Part shown: in pieces, positions 6,909 through 11,903 of the stretch
How the letters are laid out: each line of letters opens with the position of its first letter
Position numbering within the stretch: position 1 is the stretch's first letter
DNA from: Clostridiales bacterium UBA4644
GTDB taxonomy: Bacteria; Bacillota; Clostridia; Oscillospirales; Butyricicoccaceae
Assembly (NCBI GenBank): GCA_002405755.1
Contig: DHMK01000084.1
Location: forward strand, 1-11,903
Length of the DNA: 11,903 bases
Direction of reading: 5' to 3'
Notes under the pieces: generated by a model
Database searches by the model: none
What the model was told of the DNA's origin: nothing
The model's input: the letters and a program-made list of their open reading frames with translations, nothing else
Made by a program: the position numbers and the translations under genes

Positions 6909-7475
6909 TCAGAGCAGGAGTTCGCCCTCGCCGTCGTCAGACAGGCCGGCGGCGTTGGCCTCGTCGGTGTCGATATGAAAGCGGGTGGCGCAGTGGGGAG
7001 AGATCCGGACCACCACATCGCCGAAGACCAGCGCCCGGTGCTCGCCGTTGACCGCGATGCGCACCGTCTGGTCGGGCCGCAGGCCCAGCTCCGCCGCGTC
7101 CTCCGGCGTTACATGCAGGTGCCGGCGGGCAACGATCACGCCCTCCCGCAGCTCCACCTCGCCGCAGGGGCCCACCAGCATGCAGGAGCCGCTGCCGCAA
7201 AGCTCTCCGCTGACCCGAATGGGGGCCTTGACGCCCAGGCTGCGGGCGTCGGTGATGGAAAGCTCCACCTGAGACGCAGGCCGCACCGGGCCGATGACGC
7301 TCATGCTCATGGCGCCCCGGGGGCCGATGACCTTCACCTGCTCGGCGCAGGCGACCTGTCCCGGCTGAGAAAGCGCCTTTCTGGGCGTCAGCGAATAGCC
7401 AAAGCCAAAAAGGATATCCAGATGCTCCTGACACAGATGGACATGGCGCGCGGATGTTTCAATGATGACGCTCAT
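6909..7475 (-). CDS. pduL: PduL-type phosphate acyltransferase (phosphotransacylase)
   Basis: 188 residues. PduL enzymes move an acyl group between CoA and phosphate (acetyl- or propanoyl-CoA to acyl-phosphate), which acetate/propionate kinase can then use to make ATP. The repeated half-domains and metal ligands are visible: HVH (His11, His13), Glu71 in QVELSITD, RHLHVTP (His119, His121) and His167 in RFHIDTDEANAA. These match the two-zinc site known in the family. ATG 7475 has GGGAGGG 8 bases upstream, and a longer reading frame upstream would run through the promoter. The protein starts directly at the catalytic fold, with no N-terminal microcompartment targeting peptide, and no shell genes are nearby. 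It is probably a soluble fermentation enzyme, as in Clostridia that use PduL in place of Pta. Substrate chain length is unknown. Confidence 0.93.
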   Translation of the reverse strand: MSVIIETSARHVHLCQEHLDILFGFGYSLTPRKALSQPGQVACAEQVKVIGPRGAMSMSVIGPVRPASQVELSITDARSLGVKAPIRVSGELCGSGSCMLVGPCGEVELREGVIVARRHLHVTPEDAAELGLRPDQTVRIAVNGEHRALVFGDVVVRISPHCATRFHIDTDEANAAGLSDDGEGELLL

Positions 7476-7524
7476 AGCAAAGCCCTCCCGATGGATCTGA
7501 CGGATCGTTGGATCCTGAGCTTTC

Positions 7525-7553
7525 AGTGTAACACACAACCGCCCGTTTGGCAA
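7525..7553 (-). promoter_or_regulatory. Promoter of pduL
   Basis: On the minus strand TTGCCA (7553-7548) and TACACT (7530-7525) are separated by 17 bases. TG sits at the extended -10 position directly before TACACT. Transcription would start near 7518, about 43 nt before the pduL start. Confidence 0.6.
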
Positions 7554-7577
7554 GCGCCGGAGGAAAAAACCGCAGCC

Positions 7578-7593
7578 CCAGCAGCCCTGCTGG
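7578..7593. promoter_or_regulatory. Palindrome between the divergent pduL and riboswitch promoters
   Basis: CCAGCAG-CC-CTGCTGG is a perfect 7-bp inverted repeat with a 2-bp centre. It lies 24 bp upstream of the pduL -35 and 19 bp upstream of the leader-RNA -35. This is a plausible shared operator position. No cognate regulator is recognisable in the window. Confidence 0.35.
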
Positions 7594-7612
7594 CCATTTC
7601 CGCCGCAGGGGC

Positions 7613-7641
7613 TTGACAAATCGCTGTCAGACTGCTATAAT
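7613..7641 (+). promoter_or_regulatory. Consensus sigma-A promoter of the riboswitch leader
   Basis: TTGACA (7613-7618) and TATAAT (7636-7641) both match consensus at all six positions with the ideal 17-bp spacer. Transcription should start near 7648, just before the aptamer. Such a strong promoter suggests that control is exerted after initiation, by the riboswitch. Confidence 0.92.
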
Positions 7642-7659
7642 AAAAGCGTAAACTGAATC

Positions 7660-7776
7660 AGCGTTGAGATCGCCCGGAGCGTGCTCCGGCGGCGGAACGG
7701 GGTGCGAAGCCCCACGAACAGGTCACTGTGGTGCCCGCAGAGCGGGCCAAGTCAGATACGCCGAGGTCTCTGCGCT
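7660..7776 (+). promoter_or_regulatory. Cobalamin (B12) riboswitch aptamer
   Basis: The conserved core reads GGAAC (7694-7698), a GGGG/CCCC hairpin with loop TGCGAAG (7699-7713), ACGAACAGGTCACTGTG (7714-7730), a GCCCGC/GCGGGC stem (7733-7747) and the B12-box segment AAGTCAGATACGCC (7749-7762). The order and spacing match the known cobalamin aptamer (GGGAA..GGUGxAA..CC..ACUGU..AGUCAG). A closing stem P1 can form between AGCG-TT-GAGATC (7660-7671) and GGTCTC-TG-CGCT (7765-7776). The P2 arm is short and the usual 5' GGUGCC block is not obvious, so this is probably one of the smaller variants. It should sense a corrinoid and adjust transcription of the 105-aa gene downstream. Confidence 0.82.
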
Positions 7777-7816
7777 CGCTCCTGCCTGTACCGGGAGCCG
7801 CACGGATAGCGCTTTT
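7772..7816 (+). terminator. First leader terminator, mutually exclusive with riboswitch P1
   Basis: GCGCT (7772-7776), part of the 3' arm of P1, can pair instead with AGCGC (7808-7812), which is followed by TTTTCTTGCTTTT. The enclosed segment can itself fold as GCTCC/GGAGC. The stem is short, so this is a possible switch element rather than a sure terminator. Confidence 0.4.
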
Positions 7817-7825
7817 CTTGCTTTT

Positions 7826-7856
7826 CCGCGGGGCTTCGGCCCTGCGGTTTTCTTTT
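7826..7856 (+). terminator. Leader intrinsic terminator of the cobalamin riboswitch
   Basis: A 9-bp stem (CCGCGGGGC 7826-7834 / GCCCTGCGG 7839-7847, one G-T wobble) closed by the very stable TTCG tetraloop is followed by TTTTCTTTT. It lies 50 bases after the aptamer and 113 bases before the start codon, the place of a transcriptional expression platform. Confidence 0.85.
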
Positions 7857-7886
7857 GTCAAATTCCGTTTTTCCATACATCCCTTT

Positions 7887-7930
7887 GCGGAAGGTCCCTC
7901 TGTCCTGCGACCGGGCGAGGGGCCTTTCGC
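7887..7930 (+). other. Long stem-loop in the leader between terminator and gene
   Basis: A 14-bp stem (7887-7900 with 7917-7930, two G-T wobbles) with a 16-nt loop, followed by AT-mixed sequence without a U-run, so it is not a classic terminator. A small hairpin CGCC-AAA-GGCG (7940-7950) comes next, just before the ribosome site AAGGAAAGGAG (7953-7963). Possible roles are mRNA stability or a second layer of control on translation. Confidence 0.55.
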
Positions 7931-7968
7931 ATTCCACATCGCCAAAGGCGCAAAGGAAAGGAGTCTCT

Positions 7969-8286
7969 ATGAACATTCTCTGGCTGCAGGATCCGGACAA
8001 TCTGGTCTATGTCAACGCGGAAAAGGATCTGCCCATGCTGGAGCGGCGGCTGAAGCTGCCCGGTCTGGCTGAAGCGGCCCAGGCCCTCCGGCAGGCCCCC
8101 ACCCGGGAGGGTCTTACGCTGAAGGGCCCCCGGCGCACCAGCGCCCGCCTGTTCATCCCCGATCTGCTCTATGGGCGGCACATCGAAATGGGGGAAAATA
8201 TCTTTGTCTTTTTGGGCGAGATGAGCGAATGCTATGTGCTCTACTGGCCCCAGCCCATCCTCTCCCCCGCCGCCCAGGACGCCTGA
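7969..8286 (+). CDS. Small protein of unknown function under cobalamin riboswitch control
   Basis: 105 residues starting MNILWLQDPDNLVYV. I do not recognise a family. There is no signal peptide and no membrane segment. A charged helical-looking middle (about 19-60) is followed by LFIPDLLYG, then a short hydrophobic strand region (FVFLGEM, YVLYWPQP, 79-96) with aromatics, so a small soluble globular protein is likely. The start is well defined: AAGGAAAGGAG ends 5 bases before ATG 7969, and an in-frame TTG at 7855 lies inside the terminator and lacks a site. It is the only gene between the riboswitch and its own terminator. A B12-related role, for example a corrinoid-linked accessory, sensor or repair protein, is suggested only by the leader. 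Confidence 0.8.
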   Translation: MNILWLQDPDNLVYVNAEKDLPMLERRLKLPGLAEAAQALRQAPTREGLTLKGPRRTSARLFIPDLLYGRHIEMGENIFVFLGEMSECYVLYWPQPILSPAAQDA

Positions 8287-8308
8287 CGCGCGGAATCACA
8301 AAAGAAGA

Positions 8309-8336
8309 GCCATCTCCGCAAGGGAGACGGCCTTTT
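8309..8336. terminator. Terminator between the 105-aa gene and ggt
   Basis: GCC-A-TCTCC (8309-8317) pairs with GGAGA-C-GGC (8323-8331), with one A-C mismatch and loop GCAAG. It is followed by CTTTTGCTTTCTTT on the plus strand. On the minus strand the stem is followed by TCTTCTTTTG, so it may also end the ggt transcript, whose stop is at 8358. Confidence 0.75.
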
Positions 8337-8357
8337 GCTTTCTTTATCCGGCGGCGG

Positions 8358-10010
8358 TCAGTCCACGCCCAGGGCCAGGCCGTCCCGGCGGGGGTCGCCC
8401 GTACCGGTGATCATGCCGTCGGGCCGGTAGAGGACGCCGTTCACCGCGCCCATGACCCGATCCCAGTCCGGAAAGGCCCGGGTCCTGTGGCCCATGGCCT
8501 CCAGCCGGGCGATGACCTCCGGGGCGATGCGGCTCTCATAAATGATCCGGTCGGTCTGATCGTCGCCGATGCGGGGCGAGGCCACCGCCTCCTCCAGCGT
8601 CATGCCATGATCCGCCAGCTTGGAGATCACCTGGACCACGGAGGAAATGATGCGGATGCCGCCAGGGCTGCCCAAAACGGCCACCGGCCTGCCCTCCTTC
8701 AGCAAGAAGGTGGGGCTCATGCAGCTGAGGGGCACCTTTCCCCCCGCCGCCGCGTTGGCGGAATGGGGGTCGATGGAGAAATCCTCCATCTCATCGTTGA
8801 GCAGAAAGCCCAGCCCCTCCGGCACCACGCAGGATCCGAAAAAGTGGTTGATGGTCCGGGTGACGGCCACCAGATTGCCCTCCCGGTCGCCGATGGAAAA
8901 ATGGGTGGTGGAGGGGCTCTCATACTTTCCCGGCTGGCCGAAGCGGGGCGGCTGCGACCGGTCAGGATCGATCTCTTTCGCCAGCGCCCGGGCATAATCC
9001 TTGCTGCGCAGGCCCGCCAGCGGCACGGAGACGAAGTTGGGATCGCCCATATACTTCGCCCGGTCCGCATAGCAGCGCTTGAACACCTCGGAAAACAGAT
9101 GCAGATATTCCGCGCTGTTCACCTCCATCCGCCCCACGTCGAAGCACTCCAGCACGTTCAGGATCTGCGCCACATGGGTGCCCCCGGAGGAGGGCGGCGG
9201 GGAGGAGATCAGCTCATAGCCCCGATAGGTGCTGCGCACCGGCTCCAGCACCCGCACGGTAAAGCCCTCCAGATCCTCCCGGGTCAGCAGACCGCCGTCT
9301 TTGCGCACCTGCTTCAGGATGGCCTGTCCGATGTCGCCCCGGTAAAAGACCTCCTCGCCCTCCCGGGCGATGCGCTCCAGCGTCGCCGCCAGATCCGGAT
9401 TGCGCAGGACGGAGCCCACGGGCCAGGGCTGGCCGTCCCGCAGATAGATCCTCCAGCCGTCGCCGTAGCGCATCAGCTGCTCCCGGTGGGCCGCCATGTC
9501 GGCGTGGAGCAGCGGCGTCACCACAAAGCCCTCCCGGGCCAGCGCCGCGGCGGGAGCGATCACCTGGGCCGGCTCCATGGAGCCGTAGTGCCGCAGGGCA
9601 TAAAGCAGGCCCTTCACCTCCCCGGGAACGGCCACCGCCATGCCCCCGTAAACATTGCGCAGGGAGATATCCTCGTTGGAGCCGGGCCGGGCGGGGGTAT
9701 ACATCTCCGGCCGGGCCGCCGCCGGGGCCTTTTCCCGAAAGTCCAGAAAGACGCACCGGCCCGTCCTCCCGTCCCGCAGCAGCATGAAGCCGCCGCCGCC
9801 GATGCCGCTGGCATTTGGCTCGCACACGCCCAGGGCAAAGGCCACTGCCACTGCCGCGTCGATGGCGTTGCCGCCCTGCCGCAGGATGTCCCGTCCGATG
9901 GCCGCCGCCTCTGCCCGGCCTGCGGATACCACGCCCCGGCGGCCCTGACCGCTGCGGCCCGTGCGGAGCATCTGTCCGTTTTCGTCAAAAGAGCGGAACT
10001 GTTCCGTCAT
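8358..10010 (-). CDS. ggt: Gamma-glutamyltransferase (glutathione hydrolase family)
   Basis: 550 residues, normal length for Ggt. The enzyme cleaves or transfers the gamma-glutamyl group of glutathione and related compounds after autocleavage into two subunits. The new N-terminal nucleophile is Thr368 in SPSTTHFSIGD, with cleavage expected after Ser367. The family substrate arginine is in LDFREKAP (Arg92). NDEMEDFS (405-412), PLSCMSPT (427-434) and GSPGG (447-451) complete the active site. Unlike secreted bacterial Ggt, the N-terminus (MTEQFRSFDENGQML) has no signal peptide or hydrophobic segment, so it appears cytoplasmic. The ATG overlaps the vanW stop by four bases (ATGA), with GGGGGAGG upstream, making it the last gene of the rluA-vanW-ggt operon. 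Hydrolase, transferase or related acylase activity cannot be told apart here. Confidence 0.93.
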   Translation of the reverse strand: MTEQFRSFDENGQMLRTGRSGQGRRGVVSAGRAEAAAIGRDILRQGGNAIDAAVAVAFALGVCEPNASGIGGGGFMLLRDGRTGRCVFLDFREKAPAAARPEMYTPARPGSNEDISLRNVYGGMAVAVPGEVKGLLYALRHYGSMEPAQVIAPAAALAREGFVVTPLLHADMAAHREQLMRYGDGWRIYLRDGQPWPVGSVLRNPDLAATLERIAREGEEVFYRGDIGQAILKQVRKDGGLLTREDLEGFTVRVLEPVRSTYRGYELISSPPPSSGGTHVAQILNVLECFDVGRMEVNSAEYLHLFSEVFKRCYADRAKYMGDPNFVSVPLAGLRSKDYARALAKEIDPDRSQPPRFGQPGKYESPSTTHFSIGDREGNLVAVTRTINHFFGSCVVPEGLGFLLNDEMEDFSIDPHSANAAAGGKVPLSCMSPTFLLKEGRPVAVLGSPGGIRIISSVVQVISKLADHGMTLEEAVASPRIGDDQTDRIIYESRIAPEVIARLEAMGHRTRAFPDWDRVMGAVNGVLYRPDGMITGTGDPRRDGLALGVD

Positions 10011-10855
10011 TTTCCCATTTCCTCCCCCGTTTTGTCTCCGTTTCGTATTTTATTCTTGTCAATATACGCTTCGTCATACATCACTCTGGCGTGGGCCTGT
10101 TGCAGCAGCGTCTTTTCTGTGATCTGCCCCGTGCGCCGGTCCACCCGGCGGCGATAGACCCGGTTGTTCCGATACCATCCGTCCGCCTCCCAGGAAAAAT
10201 ACTCCTCCTCGCAGGAAACGTGCCACACATGGCCCGGCAGCGCAGAGCACCGCAGCTCCCCCCGGAGATATTCCCCGTCGGAGCGCACCAGCAGCTGATA
10301 GACGTCCGCCGTGTGGTTGCGCAGGCGGTAATCCAGATAATTATAGAGCACCGAGGTGCCCACGCCGAAGGGCACCTGCCGCCCGAAATCCGGAAAAAGA
10401 TCCCAGCCATCGTGGTGGTGCCGCTCGGCAACGGTCAGGTCGGAATGCAGCGCCATCCAGTGGATCAGATTGGTGAACTGGCACATACCGCCGCCAACGC
10501 CCTCCTTGGCCACGCCGTTGTGCAGCACCATCCCCGGCAGAAAGCCCCGCTTCTCCGTGCATCGCCCCACCAGCCGCCAGAAGGAAAAGGTCTCGCCGGG
10601 GCGGATCAGGATGCCGTTGACGCAGGGGGCCGCCAGCCCAAGAGAGACGGCCTTGTTGTCCTGCAGCCGTTTGTCCACCTGGCCCAGCGTCCGGCGGATC
10701 AGGCTGTTGTGGCGGCAGATGCAATAGGGCAGCGGCTCCGTCTGCCGCGCCCGGGCAAAGCGGCAGGGAGAAAGGGCGTCCCGCAGCCGCCGCTGAAGGA
10801 TGTTTTTCTCCACGGCGATCCGGTAGGTCAGGGGCGAAAGCTCGCAAAACCGCAT
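10007..10855 (-). CDS. vanW: VanW family protein
   Basis: 282 residues, close to the ~275 of VanW from VanB-type vancomycin-resistance clusters, whose biochemical role is unknown. Family features are RPGETFSFWRLVG (85-97), the glycine-rich GVGGGMCQFTNLIHWMALHS (119-138), TVAERHHHD (141-149) and the C-terminal FPDFGRQVPFGVGTSVLYNY (154-173). No signal peptide or membrane helix is seen. Start ATG 10855 follows AAAGGAGAA and overlaps the upstream stop by one base (TGATG); a longer in-frame reading would run back through the synthase gene and is rejected. No other glycopeptide-resistance gene is present, so this does not indicate vancomycin resistance. Overlaps on both sides tie it to the synthase and Ggt. 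Confidence 0.93.
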   Translation of the reverse strand: MRFCELSPLTYRIAVEKNILQRRLRDALSPCRFARARQTEPLPYCICRHNSLIRRTLGQVDKRLQDNKAVSLGLAAPCVNGILIRPGETFSFWRLVGRCTEKRGFLPGMVLHNGVAKEGVGGGMCQFTNLIHWMALHSDLTVAERHHHDGWDLFPDFGRQVPFGVGTSVLYNYLDYRLRNHTADVYQLLVRSDGEYLRGELRCSALPGHVWHVSCEEEYFSWEADGWYRNNRVYRRRVDRRTGQITEKTLLQQAHARVMYDEAYIDKNKIRNGDKTGEEMGK

Positions 10856-11754
10856 CACAATTCTCCTTTCAGCAGCAGGGAAAACCGCTCCGGCTCCGGG
10901 GCGGTAAAATGCAGCGTCTCCCCGGTGGAGGGCTGGGGCAGGAAGATCTCCCGGGAGTGCAGCGCAAAGCCCTCCAGCCCGGGCAGCTCCCGTCCGTACA
11001 TAAAATCCCCGCACAGGGGATGGTCAAGATGGCTCAGATGACAGCGGATCTGGTGGGTGCGGCCGGTCTCCAGCCGCAGCTCCAGCAGCGTCCGGCCGCA
11101 GCCCTCCTGCAGCACCCGGAAATGGGTCACGGCCCGCTGCCCCTCCGGGCAGACGCACCGCCGGATGCCGCAGCCCTCCCGCTTGCCGATGGGCAGATCG
11201 ATGACTCCCTCCGGCGGCAGCCCGGTTCCCTCCGCAACGGCCCGATAGATCCGCCGAAGCTCCCCCCGGGCCAGCGCGTCCTCCAGCCGCTGGGCGGCCA
11301 GCTTGTTCACGGCCACGGTCATCAGGCCGGAGGTCCCCCGATCCAGCCGGTTGATGGCGCGGAAGGCAGGCTTCTCGCCCCGCTGCAGCAGATAGGCCAC
11401 CACCCGGTTGCCCAGGGTGTCGCCGTCGTAATGTCCCGGGCTGGGATGGACGGCCAGCCCGGAGGGCTTGTTGAGGATCATCAGATCCCGGTCCTCATAG
11501 ACGATCTCCAGCGGGCCGGCCTTTGGCTCCACCCGCTTTTCCCGGCCGGAATCCGGCTCCCGCAGGATGGAAAGCACCTGTCCGGGCAGGACCCGCTGCC
11601 GCACCGTCACCCGAACGCCGTCCAGCATAATGCCGTTTTCCGTCTGCTTCAGCTGCCGCAGCAGATTGGTGGAGATGCGCAGCTCCCGCTTAAGCAGGGT
11701 CAGCACCTCCTGCCCGCCGTCCTCCGGACGGCAGAGATAGTCCAGCCGCTCCAA
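10855..11754 (-). CDS. RluA family pseudouridine synthase
   Basis: 299 residues from TTG 11754. Such enzymes convert specific uridines of rRNA or tRNA to pseudouridine. An S4-like RNA-binding region covers roughly residues 13-65. The catalytic motif is NRLDRGTSGLM (135-145) with the nucleophile Asp138; the usual His of HRLD is Asn. GRTHQIRCHLSHLDHPLCGD (231-250) is the RluA-family signature. I chose TTG 11754 because AAGGGAGG (11769-11762) lies 7 bases before it. The in-frame ATG at 11775 has no site and is only about 6 nt from the predicted transcription start. The choice remains open. The RNA target (RluA, RluC or RluD type) cannot be assigned. Confidence 0.92.
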   Translation of the reverse strand: MERLDYLCRPEDGGQEVLTLLKRELRISTNLLRQLKQTENGIMLDGVRVTVRQRVLPGQVLSILREPDSGREKRVEPKAGPLEIVYEDRDLMILNKPSGLAVHPSPGHYDGDTLGNRVVAYLLQRGEKPAFRAINRLDRGTSGLMTVAVNKLAAQRLEDALARGELRRIYRAVAEGTGLPPEGVIDLPIGKREGCGIRRCVCPEGQRAVTHFRVLQEGCGRTLLELRLETGRTHQIRCHLSHLDHPLCGDFMYGRELPGLEGFALHSREIFLPQPSTGETLHFTAPEPERFSLLLKGEL

Positions 11755-11787
11755 GCGCCCGCCTCCCTTCAGCATATGTCTGCCGCT

Positions 11788-11816
11788 ATTTTACCATGCG
11801 CCGTCCCCGGCCGCAA
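11788..11816 (-). promoter_or_regulatory. Promoter of the rluA-vanW-ggt operon
   Basis: Minus-strand TAAAAT (11793-11788) carries an extended -10 (TGG directly upstream). A weak -35, TTGCGG (11816-11811), lies 17 bases away. Transcription would start near 11781, close to the gene start. Confidence 0.55.
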
Positions 11817-11817
11817 C

Positions 11818-11846
11818 AAAAAAGCGCGGCCCGGGCAGGGCCGCGC
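11818..11846 (-). terminator. Terminator of a minus-strand gene outside the window
   Basis: A perfect 9-bp GC stem (GCGCGGCCC 11824-11832 / GGGCCGCGC 11838-11846) with a 5-nt loop is followed in the minus direction by TTTTTTGTTG (11823-11814). It must serve transcription entering from beyond the right edge. Its T-run abuts the -35 of the rluA promoter. Confidence 0.85.
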
Positions 11847-11848
11847 GG

Positions 11849-11903
11849 CAGCTTGTCGAAAAAGCCTGCGAAACCGCAGGCTTTTTCTTATGGGATGTTT
11901 TTT
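11849..11903. repeat. Dispersed hairpin repeat, copy B (reaches the window edge)
   Basis: A 55-bp second copy of the repeat at 6669-6722, in the same orientation. Its 12-bp stem (11859-11870 with 11875-11886, loop AAAC) differs from copy A by the compensatory change C11865-G11880. The similarity runs to the last base of the window, so the element may continue with the other hairpins seen after copy A. Confidence 0.85.

Noticed and set aside
7476..7619. N-terminal extension of PduL by 48 codons
   Set aside because: It would run through the pduL promoter and adds Cys/Gly-rich sequence unlike the family. ATG 7475 has a good ribosome site.
7855..7968. N-terminal extension of the 105-aa protein from TTG 7855
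   Set aside because: The TTG lies in the T-run of the leader terminator and has no ribosome site, while ATG 7969 has a strong one.
8229..10157. 642-codon open frame on the plus strand across ggt
   Set aside because: It is antisense to a complete Ggt with all active-site motifs; composition is typical of a shadow frame.
10007..10855. VanW as a sign of vancomycin resistance
   Set aside because: No vanH/vanA/vanX/vanY or VanRS-like gene is present, and stand-alone VanW proteins are common in Clostridia.
10856..11014. N-terminal extension of VanW by 53 codons
   Set aside because: It would overlap the end of the synthase gene in another frame and resembles nothing in VanW. ATG 10855 has AAAGGAGAA.

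Overview
The window looks like chromosomal DNA of a GC-rich Clostridia/Firmicutes bacterium, most like a gut Oscillospiraceae genome (Flavonifractor/Lawsonibacter type). This is inferred from strong AGGAGG-type ribosome binding sites, sigma-A-like promoters, AT-rich intergenic islands inside GC-rich coding sequence, and the gene set (Opp importer, PduL, VanW). No rRNA, tRNA, CRISPR array, transposase, phage gene or replication origin was seen.

Layout. (1) 1-5585, minus strand: an oligopeptide ABC importer operon in the order oppA-oppB-oppC-oppD-oppF; oppF runs off the left edge. B/C and D/F overlap by one base (TAATG). A terminator-like hairpin lies between oppA and oppB, which fits more binding protein than permease. 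(2) 5586-5922: a divergent control region with an extended -10 promoter for oppA, a TTTGTCA-N11-TGACAAA inverted repeat, a GC-rich 11-bp tandem repeat and a promoter for a plus-strand TetR-family gene (5923-6645). (3) 6646-6908: a hairpin-rich non-coding stretch. It starts with a 54-bp sequence repeated at the right edge of the window and ends in a terminator shared by the convergent tetR and pduL genes. (4) 6909-7475, minus: a stand-alone PduL-type phosphotransacylase. (5) 7476-7968: a divergent region with a pduL promoter, a palindrome, a perfect-consensus sigma-A promoter and a leader of about 320 nt that reads as a cobalamin riboswitch followed by terminator hairpins. It controls a 105-aa protein of unknown function (7969-8286). 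(6) 8358-11754, minus: a tightly overlapping operon of an RluA-family pseudouridine synthase, a VanW protein and a gamma-glutamyltransferase without a visible signal peptide. Its promoter follows the terminator of a gene outside the window and the second repeat copy.

Together: Opp imports peptides, probably under the neighbouring TetR regulator. Ggt would handle gamma-glutamyl compounds, apparently inside the cell. PduL links acyl-CoA to acyl-phosphate for ATP formation. The most unusual points are the cobalamin riboswitch over an unrecognised small protein, the structured dispersed repeat whose two copies show a compensatory base-pair change, and the rluA-vanW-ggt operon.
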